NCBI GenBank assembly: GCA_949878535.1
Contig: CATLAS010000002.1
Span: 1 to 18,048, forward strand
DNA from: an uncultured Eubacteriales bacterium
GTDB taxonomy: Bacteria; Bacillota; Clostridia; Oscillospirales; CAG-272
DNA length: 18,048 nucleotides
Reading direction: 5' to 3'
Positions 6,903 through 14,042 of this stretch are shown piece by piece. The position numbers and the translations under genes were made by a program. Position 1 is the first letter of the stretch. The number at the start of each line of letters is the position of its first letter. Below the pieces are notes generated by a model. It made no database searches. It saw nothing but the letters and a program-made list of their open reading frames with translations, and was not told the origin of the DNA.

Positions 6903-7643
6903 TTAATTTATCATAGATTTACATATGCTTATTTGCAGAATAGAATCAATTTCCAGTTTATCTGCCTTGCGCACAGATATTTGAACAGAACTATCATTAT
7001 ATTCTCCATAAAGCGAATACGTGTCGAATTCGTAGTAACCAAAAGGGTCCCCTTTTGTTTCCCATGATTTTACATTTGTAACATCGGGGGTTTGCTTTAT
7101 AACACCTTCAAGTTCAGCGAAAGTTTCTGGCATTGCGGATCCACTGAATATTTTCATTATGTTTTCTTCTGATGAAGGTAAGAAATGCTTTGTATCGACA
7201 ACCGCAATGTCTACGCATTGGATATCGTCTTTTGGCAACGGAGCAAATTCGACTATGATATTATTGTTTTCATCTCGAGGGGGAGCACTTTCATCCCATT
7301 CTACATCCTCCCAACTCCAAAAATATTGACCAAATCCATTTTCAAAATTATACCAAACACCTGCCTTGGCTGTGCCAGCCGCTGTGAGTTTCCCGCGTTT
7401 TTCTGCTATTTGCGAATAGGTTAATCCAAGGTCGGAAAATACCTCTGTATTGAGCATCAACTCTGCTTCTTCGAGCTCCGTAGTGTCTTCCTCTGTTGTA
7501 GTAGCATCTTCCGTCGTCTGCACATCTGTTTTTTTTGTGGATTCCTCCGGTGTGCTGCCGGGTTTGTCGTTATCATCTGCACATGCTGCAATAGACACAA
7601 GCATAATACATGCGAGAAGCATGCTGATCAGTTTCGTTTTCAT
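6903..7643 (-). CDS. Lipoprotein, paralogue of the 7943-8650 gene
   Basis: This 246-aa lipoprotein has signal MKTKLISMLLACIMLVSIAAC with the lipobox Cys at 21, then a Thr/Glu-rich linker (about residues 22-65), then a globular part that starts LGLTYSQIAEKRG. That opening resembles a short motif common in clostridial lipoproteins of unknown function. The signal and first part of the linker are almost identical to the gene at 7943-8650, while the rest is clearly diverged, so this is an old duplication with a conserved or converted 5' end. AAAGGA precedes the ATG. It sits 25 nt upstream of the M23 protein's probable ATG. No enzymatic motif is visible; binding or protecting against the M23 enzyme is conceivable but unproven. 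Confidence 0.8.
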   Translation of the reverse strand: MKTKLISMLLACIMLVSIAACADDNDKPGSTPEESTKKTDVQTTEDATTTEEDTTELEEAELMLNTEVFSDLGLTYSQIAEKRGKLTAAGTAKAGVWYNFENGFGQYFWSWEDVEWDESAPPRDENNNIIVEFAPLPKDDIQCVDIAVVDTKHFLPSSEENIMKIFSGSAMPETFAELEGVIKQTPDVTNVKSWETKGDPFGYYEFDTYSLYGEYNDSSVQISVRKADKLEIDSILQISICKSMIN

Positions 7644-7696
7644 TGTGGTATTCCTTTCTTTATGTTTTTAGAAAATATTGTCGGACAACTGTTCAA

Positions 7697-7906
7697 TTAC
7701 GCATTCCCCATACAACAAATCGTTAAGGAGTGCGCACAGAAGCTCTGCAATTGCGCATTTTCAGCTGTTTCAGCCTGCGATATTTCATGATGTTCAACAG
7801 GGGAGAAATGATTGTTATCTGCTGCTGAAAATCCAATGAGAGATACAAATAAAACAGCTATCAGCAACACACAAATCAATCGTTTTGGAACCCGTGTGTA
7901 TTTCAT
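7697..7906 (-). CDS. Small secreted peptide, unknown function
   Basis: This 69-aa product has a basic start (MKYTRVPKR), a hydrophobic core (LICVLLIAVLFVSLIGF) and a likely cleavage after Ala29 or nearby, leaving a mature peptide of about 40 aa. The end is Cys-rich (SFCAHSLTICCMGNA, three Cys). AAAGGAAAA precedes the ATG. It lies 36 nt after one lipoprotein gene and 53 nt before its paralogue, in the same direction. It may be a secreted peptide in its own right or the remnant of a longer gene. No family is recognised. Confidence 0.6.
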   Translation of the reverse strand: MKYTRVPKRLICVLLIAVLFVSLIGFSAADNNHFSPVEHHEISQAETAENAQLQSFCAHSLTICCMGNA

Positions 7907-7942
7907 TTGGTTTTCCTTTCTTTTTTACAATGTATATAAAAT

Positions 7943-8650
7943 TCATTCATGCACAGATGAGTGATATACATCTATTTTTGCATCTGAATCAATCTTTTCC
8001 TTATCATTGTGCTCAATAATAAATCTAAAATCATTATATGAAAAACCAGAACAATAGTTTAAATATAACCCTTCCTGTGCATAAATGCAATCTTTTACTC
8101 CCTCTATTTTTTCTATATCAGTAATATCAAAAGGAAAAGAAGTATTGCAGAAAACGTCTTTTGCATCAATCCAGGAAATGCTTAGGCAAGGAATATCCTG
8201 CTTCGGAAGCTGTACTTTTTCCGCAATAAGGCGCCCATTTTCATCTTTAGGAATAGGATATCCGTCTTCTCGTGTAAGTTCTCTGCCATAATCAAGGTCA
8301 CCGATATCCCAGGCATAACTGCCGCTATATCCGTTTTTAAAATAAAAGCCAATACCACCGCCTGACACTCGGACAGCATCAACCTTCTCCCCCCGCTTTT
8401 CTACAAGTTCGGAGTAAGTCAACCCGATATCAGAAAGCAAATCTTCGTTAAACGCCAGTTCGGCTGTGGGTTCCGTTGTATTTTCCTCTGTAGTATCTTC
8501 TTCGGTGGTATCGTTTTCCGTAGTCTGCACATCAGTTTCTTTTGTGGATTCCTCCGGTGTGCTGCCGGGTTTGTCGGTATCATTTGCACATGCTGCAAGA
8601 GACATAAGCATAATGCATGCGAGAAGCATGCTGATCAGTTTCGTTTTCAT
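7943..8650 (-). CDS. Lipoprotein, first gene of the exported-protein cluster
   Basis: This 235-aa lipoprotein has signal MKTKLISMLLACIMLMSLAAC, a Thr/Glu linker (about 22-64), and a globular part opening LLSDIGLTYSELVEKRG. It is the paralogue of the 6903-7643 protein; they share the signal, the KPGSTPEESTK linker start and the GLTYS..EKRG motif, but little after that. AAAGGAG lies eight bases from the ATG. A strong promoter (8847-8875), a mini-ORF and a terminator precede it, so its expression may depend on readthrough. Function is unknown. Confidence 0.8.
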   Translation of the reverse strand: MKTKLISMLLACIMLMSLAACANDTDKPGSTPEESTKETDVQTTENDTTEEDTTEENTTEPTAELAFNEDLLSDIGLTYSELVEKRGEKVDAVRVSGGGIGFYFKNGYSGSYAWDIGDLDYGRELTREDGYPIPKDENGRLIAEKVQLPKQDIPCLSISWIDAKDVFCNTSFPFDITDIEKIEGVKDCIYAQEGLYLNYCSGFSYNDFRFIIEHNDKEKIDSDAKIDVYHSSVHE

Positions 8651-8713
8651 TGTATTTTCTCCTTTACATATATAGAGTGGTTAATGTAATATTATGTTTA
8701 ATTTTGTCGAATG

Positions 8714-8749
8714 AAAAAAGCCCGCAAAACATAAACTGCTTTTGCAGAC
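8714..8749 (-). terminator. Intrinsic terminator between the leader promoter and the lipoprotein gene
   Basis: On the minus strand GTCTGCAAAA pairs with TTTTGCGGGC (10 bp including two G-U pairs) around a 10-nt loop, followed by TTTTTT. It lies right after the mini-ORF stop and about 65 nt before the lipoprotein ATG, a position that fits an attenuator. It could also simply end a short independent transcript. Confidence 0.75.
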
Positions 8750-8750
8750 T

Positions 8751-8798
8751 TTACTTTGGTTTGGCTCCACTATATCGGCAATTTCTACAAGCTTGCAT
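8751..8798 (-). CDS. 15-codon leader peptide, MQACRNCRYSGAKPK
   Basis: A tiny ORF lies in the leader between a strong promoter and the terminator. AAAGGA is eight bases upstream of the ATG; an alternative in-frame ATG two codons earlier (8804) is too close to that site. The peptide has a CxxC pair and five basic residues. The stop codon is two bases from the terminator stem, so ribosome position could alter hairpin folding. Neither a known attenuator peptide nor a known small protein is recognised. Confidence 0.5.
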   Translation of the reverse strand: MQACRNCRYSGAKPK

Positions 8799-8846
8799 AG
8801 TCATATCCTTTCGTTGATATTATGTACTACATCTCCTTCTATTTTC

Positions 8847-8875
8847 AGTATACAGAATGGCAGCTTATTTGTCAA
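8847..8875 (-). promoter_or_regulatory. Promoter of the exported-protein cluster
   Basis: On the minus strand TTGACA (8875-8870), 17 nt, and TATACT (8852-8847) make a strong sigma-A promoter. Transcription would start near 8840, giving a leader of about 190 nt before the first lipoprotein gene. Confidence 0.85.
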
Positions 8876-8952
8876 CGATTTCCTGTGCGATACAATACAG
8901 CTTCTATAATATGCAAACACCCGGGTTTGTCACGAAAAATCCTGCTCCGCTA

Positions 8953-8981
8953 TTGTATAGAAGCGAAAAATGTGATAAAAT
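8953..8981 (+). promoter_or_regulatory. Probable promoter of yifB
   Basis: TTGTAT (8953-8958), 17 nt, and TAAAAT (8976-8981) lie about 45 nt before the yifB start. The match is good but not perfect, and a TATAAT-like box at about 8900 is an alternative with a poor -35. Confidence 0.55.
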
Positions 8982-9027
8982 GACGATACTGATTGGACTA
9001 AATTATACATTGAGGTACAAAACATAT

Positions 9028-10554
9028 ATGTTGACCACATCCTATTCCGCCAGTCTGCAAGGAATTGACGGATATATCGTTACCGTAGAGTGCAATTCCA
9101 GCCAGGATATTCCGATATTTGATATTGTCGGACTGCCCGACGCTGCAGTAAAAGAAGCAAAACAGCGGGTGCGTGCGGCAATGACAAACAGCGATCTTGC
9201 ATTTCCGGATTCGGCAATTATCGTCAATCTTGCACCGGCAGATATCAAAAAGGAAGGATGCGCTTTCGACCTTGCTATATTTATAGCAATTTTGAAAACT
9301 GCCGGAACCATACCGGAAGTGTGCGATTTAACTGGGCGGTGTTTTATCGGTGAGTTGTCCTTTTCCGGCGCGCTTCGGCGTGTGCCTGGGATTCTTTCCA
9401 TGGTAATTGCCGCAAAGGAGGCCGGATTCACAGAAGTGTTTGTACCGAAATGCTGCGGTCCCGAGGCAGCAGCCGTAGAAGGAATTTCCATATACGCCGC
9501 AGATGACGCAGTACAGATTGTGCGTCATTTGCAGGGGCTGGAAACTTTGCCTAAATTTGAAGGTGCAAAATATGATCTGGAAAATTACAGCCTTACAGGG
9601 TGCAATTTTTCCGATGTACGTGGGCAGGAACGGGCAAAGCGTGCGTTGGAAATTGCTGCGGCAGGCGGACATAATGTACTGATGATCGGTCCCCCCGGCG
9701 CAGGGAAATCCATGCTTGCAAGAAGGCTGCCCACGATTCTGCCCCCTATGTGCATGGATGATGCGGTGGAAACCACAAAAATTCATTCCGTCGCCGGAAT
9801 TTTGAAAGAAGGCACTTCTTTGGTATGTCAGCGCCCGTTCCGCAGCCCGCACCATACAATGAGCATTGCCTCGTTGGTTGGAGGCGGCGCACGGCCGAAG
9901 CCGGGCGAAGTTTCCGCAGCCCACAACGGCGTGCTTTTTCTGGATGAACTGCCGGAGTTTCCCAAAAATGTAATTGAAGGGCTGCGCCAACCTCTGGAGG
10001 ACGGTGAAGTCACTATCACTCGCGCCGCCGGAAAAACCACCTATCCCAGTCGATTCATGCTGGTGTGCGCCATGAATCCCTGTAAGTGCGGATACTTTGG
10101 CTCACAAAAACGTAAATGCACCTGTCGCAGAGAAGAAATCCGCCGCTATCTTGCAAAAGTCAGCGGCCCACTGCTGGATCGAATTGACATTCAAATTGAA
10201 ATTCCCGCTTTGGAATTCAGCGAAATTTCTGACCCTACTCCCACAGAAGATTCTTCTGTGATTCGCACCAGAGTAATCGCCGCAAGAACCTTTGCCGCAC
10301 AGCGATTCAACGGGGAAGTTTCCTGCAACGCTAATATGACCGCCCAGCAGGTGCGGCAGTTCTGCACAGTAGATCCAGCAGGAAATGCCATATTAGAAAA
10401 TGCTTTTGAAAAATTTGGCATGTCTGCAAGGGGACATGATCGGGTTTTGAAGGTTGCTCGAACCATAGCAGATCTGGATCACAGCGAAACGATTCGTGCA
10501 GCGCATATTGCTGAAGCAGTGCAGCTGCGCAGTCTGGATCGCAAATATTGGTAA
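9028..10554 (+). CDS. yifB: YifB/ComM-family Mg-chelatase-like AAA+ ATPase
   Basis: At 508 aa this is full length for the family. The N-terminal domain opens YSASLQGIDGYIVTVE and contains IVGLPDAAVKEAKQRVRAA. Walker A is GPPGAGKS (221-228) and Walker B is VLFLDE (302-307). A CxC...CxC cluster (Cys352, 354, 364, 366) follows MNP, and the C-terminal Mg_chelatase_C domain ends in LRSLDRKYW. The frame stays open upstream to 8857, but the family begins at this ATG, which has GAGGT about 12 nt before it. ComM homologues drive branch migration during natural transformation in Gram-negatives; the role in Clostridia is not settled. Its stop overlaps the ribosome site of the SecB-like gene, so they form an operon. 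Confidence 0.95.
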   Translation: MLTTSYSASLQGIDGYIVTVECNSSQDIPIFDIVGLPDAAVKEAKQRVRAAMTNSDLAFPDSAIIVNLAPADIKKEGCAFDLAIFIAILKTAGTIPEVCDLTGRCFIGELSFSGALRRVPGILSMVIAAKEAGFTEVFVPKCCGPEAAAVEGISIYAADDAVQIVRHLQGLETLPKFEGAKYDLENYSLTGCNFSDVRGQERAKRALEIAAAGGHNVLMIGPPGAGKSMLARRLPTILPPMCMDDAVETTKIHSVAGILKEGTSLVCQRPFRSPHHTMSIASLVGGGARPKPGEVSAAHNGVLFLDELPEFPKNVIEGLRQPLEDGEVTITRAAGKTTYPSRFMLVCAMNPCKCGYFGSQKRKCTCRREEIRRYLAKVSGPLLDRIDIQIEIPALEFSEISDPTPTEDSSVIRTRVIAARTFAAQRFNGEVSCNANMTAQQVRQFCTVDPAGNAILENAFEKFGMSARGHDRVLKVARTIADLDHSETIRAAHIAEAVQLRSLDRKYW

Positions 10555-10565
10555 GGAGAACGCCC

Positions 10566-10994
10566 ATGCTGGATTTTAACCGTTATTTTCTGCCCCAGAG
10601 ACAGATTTTTCTGGACAATGTTCAATATGAAACACTGGAAACGGAAAACCCTTCTGAAAAACGGAAACTGAACTGCAAAGATACCATTCTTGCCCAGCAC
10701 AGTGACAAGTGGGTGAAAATCAATTTTAACCGCACGCTGAGCTTTGCTCCTGAAGGAGTTTTCCGCCTGTCCGTCACCTTTGGTGTGCTGCTGCCATTCA
10801 ATCCGCAGACGAAAGATGAAATCAACTGGAAAGAAACAGACATTGCCGGTGCCTTCCGGGAAAGCTGCAAGCCGCTGCTTGTAAGTCTGATGTCCCGCAC
10901 CTCTCTGATGGTCGCGCAGATTACTTCTGCATCCGGGCAAAATCCGTTGGTAACACCGGCATCTCCTGTGACGGATTCTATGAGAAATGAATAG
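10566..10994 (+). CDS. SecB-like protein
   Basis: This 142-aa protein is placed directly after yifB, with AAGGAG overlapping the yifB stop codon and seven bases before this ATG. Strand-like segments such as RLSVTFGVLLPF and a C-terminal LMVAQITSASGQNPLVTPAS resemble the SecB fold as seen in short clostridial homologues. SecB-type proteins hold unfolded clients, for export or as part of toxin-antitoxin systems. No toxin-antitoxin pair is seen next to it, so a chaperone role is the simplest reading. The family call comes from pattern memory, not a computed match. Confidence 0.6.
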   Translation: MLDFNRYFLPQRQIFLDNVQYETLETENPSEKRKLNCKDTILAQHSDKWVKINFNRTLSFAPEGVFRLSVTFGVLLPFNPQTKDEINWKETDIAGAFRESCKPLLVSLMSRTSLMVAQITSASGQNPLVTPASPVTDSMRNE

Positions 10995-11437
10995 TAGGAG
11001 TATTCAGAAATAAAAAATCCCTTGTAAGGCTTCCTTGTGCTGGAGTCGCGTAGCAAATCCTATGGAGCTCCCGCGTAGTAAAAAACAAAAAGGCTCCCTT
11101 GTGTAAAGGGAGCTCCCGCTTTAGCGGGTGAGGGATTGTCTTGCTGTCATTTTAGATAATCTTTAAATTAGCGATACATATAGACAACCCCTCCGTCACG
11201 GCTACGCCGTGCCACCTCCCCTTGCACAGGGGAGGCTGTAAAATGATGGAGGCTGCGCGAAACCTACCTCCCTTTACCGGGGGGAAGCTTGAGTGATAGG
11301 AAACAATCTCCCCGACACGCCTACAGAGCGCCACTCCTTTACACAAGTAAGGCTAAAAAATAGTGAGGGCTGCGGCGCGCCACCTCCTTGGGAGTCTTGA
11401 TCCCCTCACACAGGAAGCTAATAAAGCTTAACGGAAA
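10995..11437. repeat. Gene-free stretch of hairpin repeats with one full element (11092-11237)
   Basis: The full element runs in the opposite sense to those at 2946, 13707, 16514 and 16825: its core reads forward only on the minus strand. Its inner hairpins are CCCGC-ttta-GCGGG (11114-11127) and CACGGC-tac-GCCGTG (11197-11211). Degraded fragments flank it on both sides (near 11020, 11265-11355 and 11380-11415), including GGAAACAATCTCCCCGAC, which matches the right half of an element. No coding gene is supported here. Confidence 0.8.
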
Positions 11438-11458
11438 TTGCAAAGCGTCTGCATCAAC

Positions 11459-12052
11459 ATGAAAGGAAAATTTGTTTTGAAAAAACCTGTACTAAAAATT
11501 CAATATGACTCGCCTGTCATCCTAACCTTTGCCCTGTTAGGCCTCCTTGCATTGCTTATGAACGGATGGACGGACGGTTGGTCAAATATACATCTTTTCA
11601 GCGTATACCGCGCACCTCTGACAGATCCCCTTACTTATGTCCGCATGTTCGGGCACGTCCTCGGACATACAGACTGGTCGCATTTTTTTGGTAACATATG
11701 CCTGATTCTGGTGCTGGGTCCAGTTGTGGAAAGTCGATATGGAAGCTGGAATCTTTTTTTCTCCATACTGATCACAGCACTGGTTTCCGGAATCGTCTAT
11801 TTTGTATTTTTCCCCGGAAATGCGCTGCTGGGCGCGTCTGGCATTGTATTTATGTTGATTTTTCTTTCCTCCATATCGGGAATCCGGGGAGGAAATATTC
11901 CCGTGTCCCTGATCCTGGTCGCGCTGATCTATCTGGGACGAGAAATTTACTCCATGATTTTTGTCGCCGACAATATATCTCAGCTAACGCATATTATCGG
12001 TGGGCTCTGCGGAATCATTTGCGGTGCCGCCATGGCGCGGGGCAAACGGTAG
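11459..12052 (+). CDS. Rhomboid family intramembrane serine protease
   Basis: This 197-aa protein (from ATG 11459) has about six membrane segments. Catalytic motifs are present: Ser127 in GASG, His178 in THIIGG, and the HxxxN pair His75/Asn79 in SHFFGN after GHVLGH. It would cut substrates within the membrane. The start is uncertain: ATG 11459 has no clear ribosome site. AAAGGA lies at 11462-11467, nine bases before an in-frame TTG at 11477. A TTG at 11438 is also open. It stands alone between repeat blocks, so no operon partner suggests a substrate. Confidence 0.88.
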   Translation: MKGKFVLKKPVLKIQYDSPVILTFALLGLLALLMNGWTDGWSNIHLFSVYRAPLTDPLTYVRMFGHVLGHTDWSHFFGNICLILVLGPVVESRYGSWNLFFSILITALVSGIVYFVFFPGNALLGASGIVFMLIFLSSISGIRGGNIPVSLILVALIYLGREIYSMIFVADNISQLTHIIGGLCGIICGAAMARGKR

Positions 12053-12317
12053 AAAAAGCAGAACACAAAAAGGCTTCTTTTATAATTAAACTCCCTTGTG
12101 CTGGAGGTCACTTCCCGGGGCATGCCGTGCAGCTCTAATCTTTTAAAAGGCCCTCTTGCGCAAAGGGGGGCAATGTCGCGGAGCGACTGGGGGATTGTAT
12201 ATTCCGTCATTTTACAAAATCTATAAATCGTCAGTATAACTAATTGACAGTCCCTCCGACACGATCGCTACACTTGACCGTACCAACTCCCATTGCTGGA
12301 GAATCCTTTTTTCTGGT
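12053..12317. repeat. Hairpin-repeat element, minus-sense (full copy about 12149-12304)
   Basis: Element layout: outer hairpin GGCCCTCTTGCGCAAAGGGGGGC, inner hairpin GTCGCGGAGCGAC, GGGGGATTGT, core (forward on the minus strand as TTATACTGACGATTT...AAAATGACGG), GACAGTCCC, then a right side with many mismatches. A damaged fragment lies at 12070-12135. This is the most decayed of the six full copies. No gene is seen. Confidence 0.7.
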
Positions 12318-13010
12318 TTACCCGCTGGTTTTCTCTGCAGTATAGGGGAATGCGTGAAGCACCCCATCGCTTACTGCTCCATAGAAAACTTCTTTTGGTG
12401 AACCAATGTTCATGGCGTGCAACTGCTTATCCAGCCATTTTGCATCCAGTCCTTCCTCCCGCAGACGGTTCCAGTCTACAATTCCATCCATAATCACCGC
12501 AGTGTCTAAAGTTGCCTTTTCTACCGCAATTCCCATATCCTGGGGTGTTGCGGGTCGATTTTCTGATTTAGGCAAAATACTTAACTTTCCGTTCGCTTCC
12601 AATATCACGCACTCCACCTGCGACAAATCAAAATATCCGCCGCTTCTGCAATGCATCACAAATTCATCCACATCCAACCGGGCCTTTTTAAAGCTTTTTT
12701 TAATCAGTTTTCCGTTCCGTAAAAGAATTAGCGGTCGCCCGTTGATTATACCGGCAGCTTTTCTCGATTTGTTGGTAATCCATGCAAGCAGGATGCTGAT
12801 TCCGCCGTACACAATCATAGCAATCAGCGGGTCCAATATTTCATGAGGCATAGCGGTAGCAAGTTCGGCTCCGATAGAGCCGATTGTGATTCCGTTCACA
12901 TAGTCAAACAAACTCATTTGCGACATTTGCCGGCATCCAATGCACTTTGTAATAATAAACATAGCAACTATAGATAATATCGCTGCCAATACGGTCTGAA
13001 GATATGCCAT
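12318..13010 (-). CDS. DUF421 (YetF/YrbG-type) membrane protein
   Basis: This 230-aa protein has two to three membrane segments in the first 80 residues, including the family-typical KCIGCRQMSQMSLFDYVNGI and GSIGAELA. The cytoplasmic part opens RPLILLRNGKLIKKSFKKAR and contains SQVECVILEANGKLSILPKS, both usual for DUF421. GGAGG is seven bases from the ATG. Its function is unknown; some YetF-type proteins are linked to spores. It is divergent from nrdR, and an NrdR-box-like site lies 34 nt upstream of its start codon, so NrdR may control it. Confidence 0.88.
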   Translation of the reverse strand: MAYLQTVLAAILSIVAMFIITKCIGCRQMSQMSLFDYVNGITIGSIGAELATAMPHEILDPLIAMIVYGGISILLAWITNKSRKAAGIINGRPLILLRNGKLIKKSFKKARLDVDEFVMHCRSGGYFDLSQVECVILEANGKLSILPKSENRPATPQDMGIAVEKATLDTAVIMDGIVDWNRLREEGLDAKWLDKQLHAMNIGSPKEVFYGAVSDGVLHAFPYTAEKTSG

Positions 13011-13043
13011 TTTTATTCCTCCAAGCTCTTCTTTTCAGAAATC

Positions 13044-13059
13044 ACACTATACATAGTGT
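13044..13059. promoter_or_regulatory. NrdR box 1
   Basis: ACACTATACATAGTGT matches the published NrdR-box consensus acaCwAtATaTwGtgt at all positions but one. It lies between the DUF421 and nrdR starts, closer to DUF421 and near where that gene's promoter would be expected. Confidence 0.75.
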
Positions 13060-13078
13060 TGCCCTCCGCCTTAAAATT

Positions 13079-13094
13079 CATCCATATATTGTGT
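13079..13094. promoter_or_regulatory. NrdR box 2 (weaker)
   Basis: CATCCATATATTGTGT matches the consensus at 12 of 16 positions, with the ATATAT centre and right half intact. Its centre is 35 bp from that of box 1; NrdR boxes usually come in pairs about three helical turns apart, so the spacing is slightly long. It lies 18 bp upstream of the nrdR -35 box. Confidence 0.55.
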
Positions 13095-13112
13095 TTTTTT
13101 ATAAATAGGCAC

Positions 13113-13141
13113 TTGCAAAAATTATTTTATTCCTGTATAAT
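13113..13141 (+). promoter_or_regulatory. Promoter of nrdR
   Basis: TTGCAA (13113-13118), 17 nt, TATAAT (13136-13141). Start of transcription should be near 13148, leaving a leader of about 90 nt. Both NrdR-like boxes lie upstream of the -35. Confidence 0.8.
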
Positions 13142-13237
13142 AAACGTATAAGATTTCCAGATATACCCAATTAAAATTTCTGCCGTTAAATCGGTTCAAC
13201 AAACTGAAAATTTTTTGATGTAGAAATGGAGATTCCT

Positions 13238-13687
13238 ATGAAATGTCCGTCCTGTGGATCTATGGACTTGAAGGTAGTGGATTCCCGCCCAGTGGAAGAA
13301 AACAATTCTATCCGGCGGCGTCGGGAATGCCTCCAGTGTCACGGAAGATTTACCACATATGAGATTATCGACGCTTTCCAGCCTGTAGTTGTAAAAAAAG
13401 ACGGCTCAAAAGAATTGTTCGATAAGAACAAGCTTTTATCTGGACTTTTGAAAGCCTGTCAGAAACGTCCTGTCAACGCGGAAACCGTGGCAAACGAGAT
13501 CGAAATAGAAATTCAGAATTCCCTGCGCAGAGAGATAACTTCTTCTGAAATCGGAGACATCGCTATGGAAAAGCTGCGCGCATTGGACGCAGTAGCCTAT
13601 GTGCGTTTTGCATCCGTTCACCGGGAATTTAAAGATGTAGAAACCTTTATGAAAGAACTGCAGACACTAAAAGGTGAAAAGCAGTAA
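13238..13687 (+). CDS. nrdR: Transcriptional repressor NrdR
   Basis: At 149 aa this is standard length. The N-terminal zinc ribbon has Cys3/Cys6 (MKCPSCG) and Cys31/Cys34 (CLQCHGRF). An ATP-cone domain fills residues about 46-136, with VVVKKDGSKELFDKNKL and the typical AYVRFASVHREFKD near the end. NrdR senses ATP/dATP and represses ribonucleotide reductase genes. The start is 13238 rather than the ATG at 13226, because GGAG (13228-13231) overlaps the earlier ATG and is six bases from this one. No nrd genes are in the window. Likely targets here are the two boxes upstream. Confidence 0.97.
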   Translation: MKCPSCGSMDLKVVDSRPVEENNSIRRRRECLQCHGRFTTYEIIDAFQPVVVKKDGSKELFDKNKLLSGLLKACQKRPVNAETVANEIEIEIQNSLRREITSSEIGDIAMEKLRALDAVAYVRFASVHREFKDVETFMKELQTLKGEKQ

Positions 13688-13706
13688 CAAGAATTCGAAT
13701 AACAAA

Positions 13707-13851
13707 GCTCCCAGTAAAGGGAACTGTCAGCCAAGCGCAGCGATTGAGACGGAGAGATTGTCTGTTATACTGCTGATTTAATAGTCCTGCAAAATGATAG
13801 TGTTACAATCCCCCACCCGCTGCGCGGGAGCCCCCTTTACACAAGGGGGCC
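13707..13851. repeat. Hairpin-repeat element, plus-sense
   Basis: This full copy, directly after nrdR, has a left hairpin AGCTCCCAGTAAAGGGAACT, core TTATACTGCTGATTT...AAAATGATAG, ACAATCCCCC, inner hairpin CCCGC-tgc-GCGGG (13816-13828), and a right hairpin that doubles as a terminator. Its second hairpin (GTCAGCCAAGCGCAGCGATTGAGAC) is partly decayed. Confidence 0.8.
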
Positions 13852-13856
13852 TTTTT
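13829..13856 (+). terminator. Terminator of nrdR formed by the right hairpin of the repeat
   Basis: GCCCCC-TTTACACAA-GGGGGC is followed by CTTTTT. It is the first intrinsic terminator after nrdR, about 140 nt past the stop codon. Confidence 0.7.
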
Positions 13857-13977
13857 ATGTTTATTTACACGGGATATTCCCAGGTTCGAAAACGAACCAT
13901 GCACAAGGGGAACTCTTTATGTTTATTTACGCGGGATACCCCCGGATTCGAAAACAAACCATGCACAAGGGGGCTAT
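13854..13977 (+). repeat. Two tandem 62-bp direct repeats
   Basis: TTTATGTTTATTTAC begins at 13854 and again at 13916, and each unit ends in CCATGCACAAGGGG. The units differ at about ten positions. Each holds a TTCGAAAAC(G/A)AA hairpin-like centre and ends in the right-end motif GCACAAGGGG of the repeat family, so this may be a tandem expansion of an element's end. Confidence 0.75.
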
Positions 13978-14042
13978 GTTTGTACTACGCCGTGCCAACT
14001 TTCTTTGCTAGGAGATTTTGAAGCATTTGTCTAAAAACTGTA

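Noticed and set aside
9328..9990. Minus-strand 220-codon frame inside yifB
   Set aside because: It is a shadow of the well-supported yifB gene; its product has no recognisable features.
10479..11056. Minus-strand frames opposite the SecB-like gene
   Set aside because: No ribosome sites, and the plus-strand gene is tightly placed after yifB with a clear AAGGAG.
11152..11346. Short minus-strand frames in the repeat blocks (also 16359-16816 and 13794-14021)
   Set aside because: They translate the hairpin repeats themselves, giving strings like PPLCKGRW or CTRG that recur wherever the repeat does.
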